NCBI GenBank assembly: GCA_029747585.1
Contig: JAPEVF010000050.1
Span: forward strand, 82,960 to 146,959
From: Pleurotus djamor
Taxonomy: Eukaryota; Basidiomycota; Agaricomycetes; Agaricales; Pleurotaceae
Direction of reading: 5' to 3'
DNA: 64,000 nucleotides
Made by a program: the position numbers and the translations under genes. Under the pieces are notes generated by a model. It saw nothing but the letters and a program-made list of their open reading frames with translations. It had not been told where the DNA came from and ran no database searches. This document shows positions 34,646-45,166 of this stretch, piece after piece (within the stretch, counting starts at the first letter, position 1; every line of letters starts with the position of its first letter).

Positions 34646-36736
34646 ATGTCTACTACGAAGGCATCCTCTTCTAGTCTTACTCTACACGGCAACGCTGGCG
34701 CCGATACAGCAGAGAACATCGAAGAAAGGAAGGCCATGTAAGGATCGCCTCCCTAATTTCGCCTCCCTTGTCATTAATTGGCCTATCCCAACAGACGTCA
34801 AGTTGACTTTCGTCTAGTACCTATCCTCAGTCTCCTCTTCGCCATCACCACCCTCGACGATGCCAATTTTGGTCTTGCTTTCGTGGCAGGGATGGACTCT
34901 GATCTGGTGCGTCCTACCACTTTCGTTAAAATTAGCCCCTTCATAACCTTGAGGCCAGCAACTCACCGTGAGCAATCGGTACAGCTTGGTGTCCAGTCTG
35001 TATTCTTTCAGCTATCCCGTTGGGTGCGTTATCTTTTGGAAATCTACAGTTGCCTTTTTTCTTGACTTTTGTTTCGTCGGCACTTGCACTTTTAGAGAAA
35101 TACTAGGACTCTTTTTCATTCCTCTCCTTGGACCCCGCTTATTGATCACCCTGTGTATGGTCATTTGGGGCTCAATACAAGTGGGCATGGGGTTCATCAC
35201 TGACTGGAGATATATGGCCCTATGTAGAGCCCTGCTTGGCTTCGTGGAAGTCAGTAGAGGTGCCTGATGAGTTTCCCTCAGAGTCGCTCTTAATTTACTC
35301 CTCTAGGGACCCGTCTACCCCGCGATCATCTTCCTGATCAGTGCTTGGTATGTCTTCAATCAACTGAGTACCGAGAACTTCCTGATTTCCTTTGGCTAGG
35401 TATACGAAGTACGAGGTTCAGCGTCGGTAAATCTTTATTGGGACCTTCAAACTACTTCACAGCTATAAACACCTCAATCTACAGGGTAGCCGCACTAAGT
35501 GCCGTGGGCTACATTTCGATGGCATTTGGCCCGATTTTGGCATTCGCTTTGGTTCGTCTTGATGGTGCGAGGGCATTGCGTGGTTGGTCTTGGATATTTG
35601 TGAGTTTGATCAGTACCAGATACGATTCAATACGCTGCTCAAATGTAATGTGCAGGTAGTTGAAGGAGCCCTTACCGCTGGTTGTGGTGTCCTGGCTTTG
35701 ATAGTCGTCCCCGGATTCCCACAAGAGAATACATTCCTGACCGCATCCCAAACGAAACTCGTTCTCAAGCGCATTGCTACTGACTCGATACCAGACAAAG
35801 GAACTCTCAAAACAATCCTCCATGATCTCAAAGACTGGGTCCTTTGGGCGCATGGGTTCATGCTCTTCTGTTCCTTCGTGCCTAGTATAGCTATGATGTG
35901 AGCACATTTAGTCTCGCCTCGTTTATCTGATACTCGGCGGGATTTACACAGCGTTCAACCTAGATTCTTTTTGCCAGTCATTCTATCCGGGATGGGGTGG
36001 TCGGGAACGCGTTCATTACTGATGGTCAGTACCTCGACCATCTTCATCGTTGGTTGATACTAACGACGTATTCAGAGCGCCCCTCCTTACTTATTTGCGG
36101 TGAGTTGTATAGAAAAATCTTTCGCTCAATGCTGACATGCTTTCAGTCGATCTCTGCCGTGTTGATTGGCTGGTGGTCGGATAAACAGCAAATGCGTGCA
36201 CCGTTTATCGCTGGACAAGGGATCATGTCTCTAGTTGGACTCATCATGACCGCGTTTGCGCACTCTAGCGTTGTGAGGTATCTAGGTGCATTCTTCTTCC
36301 ACGAGTCCTGTTCTATCCTGCGTGCTTACTGATTTACCTTCACAGGCATTTTCCTTCTCGTCGCAGGGTCAACGGGCTCTCTCCCGTCCATAATGGCTTA
36401 TGTACGTCGCAATCTTTGACATTTCCTGCCCATTTCCTACTAACCGTCTTGTAACTTTAGTCTACAAATAACGCATGCACATATTCCAAAAGAGCGACTT
36501 CATTAGTTCTGACCGTGGCCTTAGGAAGTATAGGCGGCGTTGCTACCGTCAACCTCTTCCAGGAGAAGGATGCACCCCATTACCTGCCTGGGCTGTGCTT
36601 TGCTATTGGGTGCCAAGGACTACTCTTAATACTCCTGCTTCTCACGACGATACACTATCGACGCATGAACAATTCAGTCCGTTCAGGAAAGGTGGATAAC
36701 ATCGAGGGTCAGCCAGGGTTCTTGTACACACTTTGA
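34646..36736 (+). CDS. MFS transporter, ACS (allantoate/nicotinate permease) family, copy A
   Basis: A 12-helix proton symporter of the anion:cation symporter family, the group of yeast Dal5 and Tna1. About a dozen exons. Start MSTTKASSSSLTLHGNAGAD at 34646, a polar cytosolic head. Helix 1: FRLVPILSLLFAITTLDDAN then FGLAFVAGMDSDL. An exon beginning QLTVSNRYSLVSSLYSFSYP follows, then EILGLFFIPLLGPRLLITLC. The helix-4 motif is GFVEGPVYPAIIFLISAWYT. The central loop carries VPGFPQENTFLTASQTKLVL. The second half has FFLPVILSGMGWSGTRSLLM, SAPPYLFA, IGWWSDKQQMRAPF and YSKRATSLVLTVALGSIGGV. It ends EGQPGFLYTL. The reading frame is intact. The usual LDRxN motif of helix 1 is LDDAN here. Substrate is inferred only from family and from linkage to NMNAT. 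Confidence 0.87.
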
Positions 36737-37160
36737 CCATAGAACGTGTTTGTGACGCGGTCTATTTAGTATCTTCATCGATGACGAGCGGATAATTTCT
36801 CCTTATCTTCGCGTCAACTATAATAGGTGTATTTATCCTCCCAATACCCTATGCACCAGTACCTTATATTTCTGTGTTTTGCCTAGAATTGATTTCGTTC
36901 GCCGTCGACCTGAAGCTTAAGCGCCCCAAGCGCTAATTAGGCCCAGCTGCGGCGCTTTCTTTCGAGTCAGGCCTCCTAGGCCTCAGAACTCACTTGGAAC
37001 TCACCATTATCGTTGCTCTGGTCGATGTACTCCACTCGAGGGACTGTCGATAATGTCACCACTTGAACCTTGAAGCCCCAATCTTCTTTTTCGATCGGTG
37101 CACGACCGCGGTTCGCTCACACGGCCACTGGAAGTTTCTGTGCAGCAACCCCCTTGCTTG
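36737..37160. other. Spacer after transporter A
   Basis: The first part (to about 36900) matches the 3' flanks of copies B and C (GACGAGCGGATAATTTCTCC and CTAGAATTGATTTC). Near 36915-36965 it is rich in short GCGCC/GGCGC-type repeats. No gene. Confidence 0.5.
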
Positions 37161-37290
37161 GCGGACTCCAAAGGCCAAATCAGCACGGAAAAGAACGAAA
37201 GTGTATCTACCGCAACACTGAGAAATGAAGAGTGACCCCACAAGTCTTCTGGAACTTGTAAGGCAACGATACGTTGCCCATACTTCTGTA
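37161..37290 (+). pseudogene. 5' fragment of a copy-D-type transporter
   Basis: Bases from 37161 (GCGGACTCCAAAGGCCAA) align with the 5' coding end of transporter D (45182 onward): same GCACGGAAAAGAACGAA, same ATGAAGAG, and weaker similarity through to the ATACTTCT block. It has no start codon and is interrupted by stops. It stops near where the NMNAT-like relic begins. Confidence 0.7.
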
Positions 37291-37374
37291 TGGACGAACC
37301 CAGACTTATATGGGTCGCCGTTTTCTAAAGGACTCGGATCGACTATCATCCTCAATGAGGCTGGTTTCCACCCT

Positions 37375-38081
37375 ACAGCGGTGATGCGTCCCGACACCAT
37401 AACATTATCCGGCGTGGCAACTGTTCTTCCAGGTCTTGCTTAAATGAAGCTCCCCTTCCGGCACGCTTGCCCACTTACCTGCCTCCCTAACACTTCTCGA
37501 TCCCTCTGATATCGAGAAAGTCAATAGGCGGGGTGCATAATATTCCGGGTGATGGCAAATGCTTCTCGCAGGATCAGACCTCATCAGGACCATGCGCGAG
37601 CCGGGGTCCTGGAGTTTCCCCAACGTATCAGGTCCACATGATCTCCCCGTGTTCACTCCCTCCCTTATGCGCGCAACAAATCAGCTCGACCACGTCCTTG
37701 ACCAGTGCGGTACCTTCGTCATCGGTCAACCGCGTATCAAACTACCGACAATCTTGCAAGTTGACGTCATCATGTCTGCATCGTCCCCAGTTCGTTAACG
37801 GAATGATGTTTCAAGTACATACGAAGGTATTTGTCACTGCCACTCGATCTTTCATGGCAGCGTATTCAAATACGGAGTATGTTCATTTATTCCTCCGCAG
37901 GAGTCGATCCATGCGGTACCTATCCACCGCAGTGGGATACATCGAGGAGCATGGGTTATACCAGGACGAAGCTCTGTCTCACTCGAACTCAAATTCAAAC
38001 GATCGAGAAGGAGACAAGAGTAAGGAAGCAGCGCGTTCTAAGACCGACTCCCCTGCCAGCCGGAGCGTGGCACAAACATAG
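37375..38081 (+). pseudogene. NMN adenylyltransferase relic 1 (5'-truncated)
   Basis: Begins inside sequence matching NMNAT intron 1 (CATAACATTATCCGGCG against CGATAACATTGTCCGCGG at 33301). Exon 1 with the GSFxPxT motif is absent and most of exon 2 is missing. What remains reads MLLAGSDLIRTMREPGSWSF, an old intron, LDHVLDQCGTFVIGQ with a frameshift, another old intron, and a better-kept last exon GYIEEHGLYQDEALSHSNSN ending SPASRSVAQT. It cannot make an active enzyme. Confidence 0.85.
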
Positions 38082-38138
38082 TGTTGAAAACGTGAGTTCC
38101 CTCCCAATACAGATAGCACCGCATTTCATTCTTGTCTC

Positions 38139-38256
38139 AAGTTCAAATGAAAATATCATCATAGTATACTATATTTGCCTTTAGCCTATCGTTGGCAGGA
38201 CACTACCGTTACACTTTTCCATCGCTTCTGTTCGAGAAATCATGCACATCACTAGA
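38139..38256 (+). promoter_or_regulatory. Conserved upstream block, transporter copy B
   Basis: Same order of elements as in front of copy A: ATAGTATACTATATT, GCCTTTAGCC, GGCAGGACAC, CGCTTCTGTTCGAGAAAT, CACTAGAC. Confidence 0.45.
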
Positions 38257-38512
38257 CTTTCACACTCGCTGGCGACACGCTGACAACATCAATTTGACTC
38301 TGCAGGGGCCCTCAAGTTGATTCCCTTCCCCTCTGTTCAAAGGCAAATTAACTGGTAAGTGCTGGCGATTGGTTGATCTCACTATGACCCCAGCAACTCG
38401 TCACCGTGTCACCTACTGTTGATTCAAACGTGCATATGCATACGCATATCAAAACGTCCATTCAACGTTGGCAAAGGACATGTTGAATTGTTTAAAACAC
38501 ACCCCTTCGACA

Positions 38513-38518
38513 TATATA
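38513..38518 (+). promoter_or_regulatory. TATA box, transporter copy B
   Basis: TATATA, 58 bp upstream of the ATG at 38571, aligned with the equivalents in copies A and C. Confidence 0.5.
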
Positions 38519-38570
38519 GACCGAAAGACGGAAACTGGTGGTGACATCTTATTTTCGCTTCAACAATTTC

Positions 38571-40673
38571 ATGTCTCCGTCTGACGCTACTACGGAGTCA
38601 TCCTCTTCCACTCTCACTGTGCATGGTGATGCTGGCGTCGATGCAGCGAAGACTTGCGAGGAAAGGAGGACCATGTAGGGGTTGCCCACCCATTTGCTCC
38701 TCTCCTCGTCATTAAATTGATCCATCTCAATAGGCGACTAATTGACCTTCGTCTGGTACCCATCCTCAGTCTCCTTTATTCCGTCAACACCCTCGACGAT
38801 GCGAATTTCGGTCTGGCTTTTGTTGCCGGCATGGACTCCGACCTTGTACGTCCTGCGATTCTGTTATGTCAAGCTGCCCTCCCTCATAACCTAGAGGTTA
38901 GAAACTCACCGTAGGTAATCGGTACAGCTTGGTAGCTAGTCTGTACTCTTTCCACTATCCCATTGGGTGCGTCATCTCTCGGAAACTTGCAGCTTCTTTT
39001 TCCTTGAAGTTTTGTTTTGTTGGCTGCACGTTTAGAGAAATCCTAGGCCTCCCGTTGATTCCTCTCCTTGGGCCCCGCTTACTGCTCACCTTGTGTTTGC
39101 TGTCTTGGGGATCAATACAATTGAGCATGGGTTTCATCACCCATTGGAGATACCTGGCCTTATGTCGGGCCCTGCTTGGCCTTGTGAGGGTCAGTGGAGA
39201 TGTCTGATTAGTTTCCTCAGTCCTAATTTATCACTCTCAAGGGTCCAGTCTACCCCTCGATCGTCTTCTTAATCAGTGCTTGGTTTGTCTTCATTCGACT
39301 CTTTACCCCAAAAAAACTTCGTGACCTTCCTTTCACTAGGTATACAAAGTACGAGGTCCAGCGCCGGTAACCCCTTATCAAGACTTTCAGCTATTTCAGA
39401 GCTATAAAGGTCCCATTTTACAGGGTAGCCGCATTGAGTGCCGTGGGTTTCATCTCGATGGCATTTGGCCCGATTTTGGCCTACGCTTTGGTCCGTCTTG
39501 ACGGCGTGAGAGGAATCCGTGGATGGTCTTGGATCTTTGTGAGTTGATCATCATGCGACTCAATATGCCGCTCAAACCTACGGTACAGATAGTTGAGGGA
39601 GCCCTTACTGCCGCTTGTGGTGTCTTAGCCTTCATAATCGTCCCCGGATTCCCACAAGCGAATACCTTCCTCACTACTTCTCAAACAAATTTTGTTCTCA
39701 AGCGCCTCGATGCCGTCTCGATACCGGACAGAATAACGCCCAAATTGATCATCCATAATCTCAAGGATTGGGTCCTTTGGGCGCATGGGTTTATGTTCTT
39801 CTGTTCACTCGTACCTGCCATAGCTATGCTGTGAGTACATTCGGTCTGACCTCGTTTGCTCCATACGAAGAGGTATTTACAAACCGTTCGAGGAGTTAGG
39901 TTCTTTATGCCGGTCATTCTCTCCGGGATGGGATGGTCGGGAGCGCGTTCATTACTGATGGTACGTCCTGCGATCGTCTTCGCCAGAGGTTGATACTAAC
40001 CTCGCACTCAGAGTGCCCCTCCATACCTATTTGCGGTGCGCCGTATATCCGAATGTTCTTCATACATGTGCTCATGTACATTCAGTCGATCTCTGCCTTA
40101 TTGATTGGCTGGTGGTCAGATAAACGGCAAATGCGTTCACCTTTTATCGCTGGACAAGGGATCATGTCCCTGATTGGGCTCATCATGACCGCATTTGCGC
40201 AGTCTAGCGTTGTGAGGTATCTAGGTACACTGTCCTTCACCGGGTTTCACTCTATTCTGCGTGTTTAATGTTGTCTTCATAGGCATTTTCCTTCTCGTCG
40301 CAGGGTCGACGGGTTCCATCCCGTCCATAATGGCTTATGCATGTCACAATCTTCGACATTCCTTGTTCGTTTAACTAATACCATCTTATGCCCTTAGTCT
40401 GCAAACAATTCCTGCGCATATTCCAAAAGGGCGACCTCATTGGTTCTAACTACTGCCTTGGGCAGTATAGGCGGCGTTGCTACCGTCAACCTCTTTCGCG
40501 AGAAGGACGCACCCCATTATCTGCCTGGGCTATGCTTCGCTATTGGCTGTCAAGGACTACTTTTAATACTCCTGCTTCTTACGACCATATACTATCGACG
40601 CATGAACAATTCAGTCCGCTCTGGAAAGGTGGATAACATTGAGGGCCAGCCAGGGTTCTTGTACACAATTTGA
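38571..40673 (+). CDS. MFS transporter, ACS family, copy B
   Basis: Very similar to copy A throughout, with the same exon borders. Start MSPSDATTESSSSTLTVHGD at 38571. Helix 1: LRLVPILSLLYSVNTLDDAN, FGLAFVAGMDSDL. Then KLTVGNRYSLVASLYSFHYP and EILGLPLIPLLGPRLLLTLC. Central loop: VPGFPQANTFLTTSQTNFVL. Second half: FFMPVILSGMGWSGARSLLM, SAPPYLFA, IGWWSDKRQMRSPFIAGQGI, AYSKRATSLVLTTALGSIGG. It ends EGQPGFLYTI. The frame is intact, but the acidic residue that precedes the helix-4 exon border (GFVE in A, GLVE in C, LGLFE in D) is Arg here (GLVR). It shares LDDAN with copy A. About 3.9 kb separates the starts of A and B. Confidence 0.86.
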
Positions 40674-40999
40674 CCAGTTCGTGAAGCGGTCCTAGCTATC
40701 TAATATCTTCATTGATGACGAGCGGATAATTTCTCCTTATATTCGAGTCAACTATACCATGCGTATTTCTTATCCTATCACGATATGTACCAATATCTTA
40801 AATGTTCCATGGTCTCCGATCCCAATGCTCATACTTTGCCTGTACATACATACCTCAGAGCTTGTCGGGCCAACCGGAGCGGCGTAAGCGCTCAGGTGCC
40901 TAAGCCTTTTGCTTACTTCCCTCCGTCTATTCAAGTGGGCTTGGACACACCCCAGGCTTATGCTCTGTGTGATTGCCTTCTCTTGCAAGTACACACACG

Positions 41000-41625
41000 C
41001 TGGGTGCGGCTCGATGACATTGTCCTGCTGGGTCAATTAGGAAAACCCTTCCGGCAAGCTTGTCGCATCCAAGTCGCACCAGAATTACTTACCTACCTGC
41101 CATGCGCCTGGCTTGCCTTAGCCTTTCAGAGTGGGCATGTGCAACCTCTCCGCCCAAGAGTCTTCTTCCTGGATCATGGTGGATGGCTGGGAAGCATATC
41201 CGTCTTACCAGAGAACTGCTGTGGTACTCTATCATTTTGACTCCAAAATCAACCCAGTCATAGGTGCATACGAGTGAGGGCGGCGAGCCTCGCAACGTTC
41301 GAATCACCCTTCTTGCAGGATCGGGCTTCATAGGGACCATGAGCATGCCAAGAGTCTGGAGTTTCCCTGACGCAAGAGTCCTAACAGATCTCTTCGTGTT
41401 CCCTTATGCGCAGTTGAGATTGTCCAAACGTGGAGCACGCCTGTCTGTTCCTCCGCAGCCGCCTACCCGTGCAGTACGTTTTCCCTTGGTCGATTACATC
41501 GAGGGAGTGACATGGCTCATACTAGGTTGAAGCTCTATCGCACTCAAACTCAAACTCAAACGATCGAGAAAGAGACGAGGAACGAAGTGGCGCGTTCCGC
41601 CAGTCTGAGTACAGCTTGAGCACAA
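41000..41625 (+). pseudogene. NMN adenylyltransferase relic 2 (5'-truncated)
   Basis: Starts in sequence matching NMNAT intron 1 (GGTGCGGCTCGATGACATTGTCC), the same region where relic 1 starts. It keeps a recognisable exon 2: AGTGGGCATGTGCAACCTCT encodes VGMCNLSAQESSSWIMVDGW, then YQRTAVVLYHFDSKINPVI, broken by a frameshift and stop near 41270. The block equivalent to exon 3 is lost. The exon 4 remnant reads VDYIEG and soon stops. Exon 1 is absent. Not functional. Confidence 0.85.
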
Positions 41626-41684
41626 TGCTGGATATGTGAGTTCCCTCTCCAATGCGAGCGTAGCTCTGTTTAAATTCTGCTCCT

Positions 41685-41798
41685 AGGTTCAATGATGATT
41701 ATTCGCATACTAGGATGCCCTTTAGCCTGTTGTGGGCAGCACACCGTTGTTACTAATTTCCAGCGCTTCTATTCGGGAAACCACACAAACTACTAGAC
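41685..41798 (+). promoter_or_regulatory. Conserved upstream block, transporter copy C
   Basis: CCCTTTAGCCTGTTG, GGGCAGCACAC, CGCTTCTATTCGGGAAAC and ACTAGAC in the same order as before copies A and B, with more divergence. Confidence 0.4.
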
Positions 41799-42036
41799 TC
41801 ACATCTGTTGGCGATACGCTAAGGACGCCATCCACCTGACTTTTCGCGCTGCCCTACGACATGCAGTGTATGACTAGTGAGTGCTCTAAGCTGTTGACTT
41901 CGATTTGATCACAGTAACTCGTTCCTTACCATTGGGAGAGTGCAACGCGTCTCGCAGTCATTCAACGCCTCAGCGTTGGGGGTGGACACAACCAAGTTTG
42001 TAATGTCCACCTTTCAAAGCACATGGCCATAATGGG

Positions 42037-42042
42037 TATATA
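42037..42042 (+). promoter_or_regulatory. TATA box, transporter copy C
   Basis: TATATA followed by GACC, 60 bp upstream of the ATG at 42097; the same TATATAGACC is found before copy B. Confidence 0.5.
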
Positions 42043-42096
42043 GACCGGAGAACAAGAACGAGTAGTATCATCCTGTTTCCACACCCAAGGAAGTTC

Positions 42097-44229
42097 ATGA
42101 ACGCTACGACTGAAGCTACGACGGTGGCCTCCTCTTCCAGTCTGACCCTGCACGGTGTTGCTAGCGTCGACACAGCAGAGTCCATTGAAGAGAAGAGGAC
42201 TATGTAAGGATCACCTATTTGGCCCAAATCCGAGCCCCCTGCTTAGTCGATCCCAACAGGCTACGGGTCGACTTGCGTTTGATACCTGTCCTCGGTCTTA
42301 TCTTTGCCGTTACCGCCCTTGACCGTACCAATTTTGGTCTCGCCTTCGCCGCGGGAATGGGCTTCGATCTGGTACGTTATGTCGCTTCTATAAAAATTCG
42401 TCGGTCTGCCCTCATAGTCTTGATGTCAGAAACTTACCGTGGGCAATCGGTACAGTTTGGTGGCCAGTTTGCATTCTTACAGCTATCCAATCGGGTGCGC
42501 CGTCTTTTTTCCTGCAAATTCACGGCTGCTTCACAATATTTTCTTTCTTTTGCTTGCCTCTGCTTTAGAGAGATCCTAGGACTCCTGCTCATCCCGCTCC
42601 TTGGGCCTCGCCACCTTCTCGCCTTGTGTGTCGCGACTTGGGGCCTAATTCAATTGAGCATGGGGTTTATCACTGATTGGAGGTGGCTCGCTCTATGCAG
42701 AGTCCTGCTCGGCTTGGTGGAGGTCAGTCAAAATGTCTGCTAAGTTAGTTGTCTACATTCACAGCCACATCTCTAGGGTCCACTCACCCCTTTGATTGTA
42801 ATGGTCATCAGTGCTTGGTACGTGTTCATTTAACTCTTCATCGGAAACCTTTTGTCACTTATAGTGCTTGAGTAGGTATACGAAGTTCGAGGTCCATCGT
42901 CGGTAATTCTTTCGTAATTCTTCCGATCTTCCCAGAGCAATGAGCTTTTGATTCCATAGAGTGTCCATTGTGACTGTCATGGGTTACATTTCCTCAGCGT
43001 TCAGTCCTATTTTGGTATTCTTTTTGGTTCACCTTGATGGTGCCAGAGGGTTGCATGGGTGGTCTTGGGTATTTGTGAGTTGATCAACCTACCAGGACGT
43101 AAGTTAATATGGCTATTAACGATATGGTGCAGGTGATTGAGGGAGCCATTACCATTGGTTGTGGTGTCCTCGCCTTCATATTCATACCCGGCTTTCCCCA
43201 CGAGAATGCGTTCCTGACACCCTCCCAAACCCAAATTGTGCTCAAGCGTAATGAGGCCAACTCGGTACCAGATCACGCAACACCGAAAGCGATGATCTCT
43301 TACCTTAAGGACTGGGTGCTTTGGGCCCATGGTCTCATGCTCTTCTGCTCAGTAGCACCTGCCGTAGCCATGGTGTGAGTGCGTTTCGTCTTGTCACATT
43401 CAATGCGTGGCGGCATTTACATAACGTTTGAGCTAGATTCTTCTTACCAATTATTCTGGCGGGGATGGGCTGGTCGGGATTGCAATTCTTATTGATGGTA
43501 GGTCCCACATCCGTCTGCCTGGTTGGCTGATAACGACGGAAGCACCCAGAGCGCCCCTCCATATCTATTTGCGGTGCGTTGTGTATCCGATTGTTGATAC
43601 CTTTCCTTAAGCATGTACTGAGATGTGTTTAGTCGATCACTGCCGTGTTGTTCAGCTGGTGGTCGGACAAACGGCGAATGCGTGCACCTTTTATTGCCAT
43701 CCAAGTGATTATGACCCTGGTTGGGCTCATAATGACTGCATTTGTGCGGTCTAACGCCGTGAGGTACCTAGGTACACATTCCTTCGACGTTTTCTGTTAC
43801 ATACTGCATGCTGACAGATATTATCATCACAGGCGTTTTCATCCTCGTCGCAGGGTCAAACGGAATCACCTCAGCCATTGTGACTTACGTACGTGACTAG
43901 TATCCTCTTTGGCCTCTTCTGTCCGTTTTGGTCAATACCATCTTAACCCCCAGTCCGCAAACAACGCTAGCTCGCATTCCAAAAGGGCGACTTCATTGGC
44001 GTTAACAATTGCATTAGGAAGTCTGGGTAGTATTGGCACCGTTAACATTTTTCGGGAGAAGGATGCACCCCATTATACGCCTGGGTTTTGCTTCGTGATT
44101 GGCTGCCAAGTCTTACTCTTGATACTCCTGCTTCTCACGACGATGCACTATCGACGTATGAACAATTCAATCCATTCAGGAAAGGTGGATAGTATCGAGG
44201 GGAAAGCAGGGTTCTTGTACACAATCTGA
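42097..44229 (+). CDS. MFS transporter, ACS family, copy C
   Basis: Third member of the array, with the same exon plan. Start MNATTEATTVASSSSLTLHG at 42097. Helix 1 keeps the canonical motif: LGLIFAVTALDRTNFGLAFA, AGMGFDL. Then KLTVGNRYSLVASLHSYSYP and EILGLLLIPLLGPRHLLALC. Helix 4: GLVEGPLTPLIVMVISAWYT. Central loop: IPGFPHENAFLTPSQTQIVL. Second half: FFLPIILAGMGWSGLQFLLM, SAPPYLFA, FSWWSDKRRMRAPFIAIQVI, HSKRATSLALTIALGSLGSI. It ends EGKAGFLYTI. The frame is intact. It is more distant from A and B than they are from each other and looks closer to the ancestral state. About 3.5 kb separates the starts of B and C. Confidence 0.86.
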
Positions 44230-45166
44230 CCCTACCGCTGTTCGGCGGTCTTCATCTATCCTCATCGATAACGAGCCTTTTCTCTCTTTCCTATCTTCGC
44301 GAGACTTGTATTATGTATACTTATTTCCCCCCATCTTACATCTTATGTATTCATATCTTATTTGGTTTTGGCTAGAATTGATTTCTAGTTGTAGGTCGCA
44401 TGTGCGGACGTTGAAGTGGGACGCCAAGCTCCGATCCCGTATCAGATGGTGCCGCCGGACCGAAGCTTACTAGCCCCTGCCGCATTACTTCTCGGGATGC
44501 ATTGCAGCGTAGTCAACAACCTCCGTGACTGATTTGTGCAGGTGCTTATGCTCAAAAATTCCACAAGGGTGAGTTTGTTGGGGGAACCTCTTCATCAAAT
44601 TTCTCACACCACCCACAAAGCGATCCTGCATCTAACCGCAAATCGTAGGGCAGGTTCTTCGCAAGAACTTCCTGCCATCGCCCACGGTGCGCTGCTCGGA
44701 TGCTCTGGACTCCAGAGTCTAAGATGACATCAATTGCCCCTCAACTCTCTTTCCGACCGATGTCGATGAACAACTTGAACCATTGAACTTGAACTGCGCA
44801 TTTCGCCGCCGGCTGGTAGGGCGAAACAAGCACACTACCCTTCAAATTCCCCATCTTGGTCCCAGTATTACGTCCCTCGGTGTCTAGAAATTTGCGTTTG
44901 TCCCAACGCAATGCGGGGGATTGATCAGAAAAAGGGTATGGTAGGAGTTGTGCTTTTCCGTTTTGAAGGCGGCGGTAATAACGAGCCTTTAAGTTATAGA
45001 TTCTCCTCGTGGTATCACCGATTATAGTATATGTCCGGATTCCCAGGACAGGTACAAGCTTTCAAGATTACTGGTCACGGCAAGCAGGCACGATGGGTTT
45101 GAATAAAAGGAAGGGCTCTGCCAGGGCTTGTCCTTTGGTATCCCCTCCTCTCTTACCTGTGTGCAT
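44230..45166. other. Spacer between transporters C and D
   Basis: The first 170 bp match the 3' flanks of copies A and B (GATAACGAG, CTAGAATTGATTTCTAG). The rest is unique. No NMNAT relic is present here, unlike the spacers after copies A and B. Confidence 0.5.

Noticed and set aside
36915..36965. GC-rich inverted text as a transposon end
   Set aside because: Too short and imperfect; no matching partner, target-site duplication or transposase was found.
37533..38081. 183-codon plus-strand open frame as a real gene
   Set aside because: Only its last part matches NMNAT exon 4; the front is old intron and out-of-frame exon sequence, so it is a relic.
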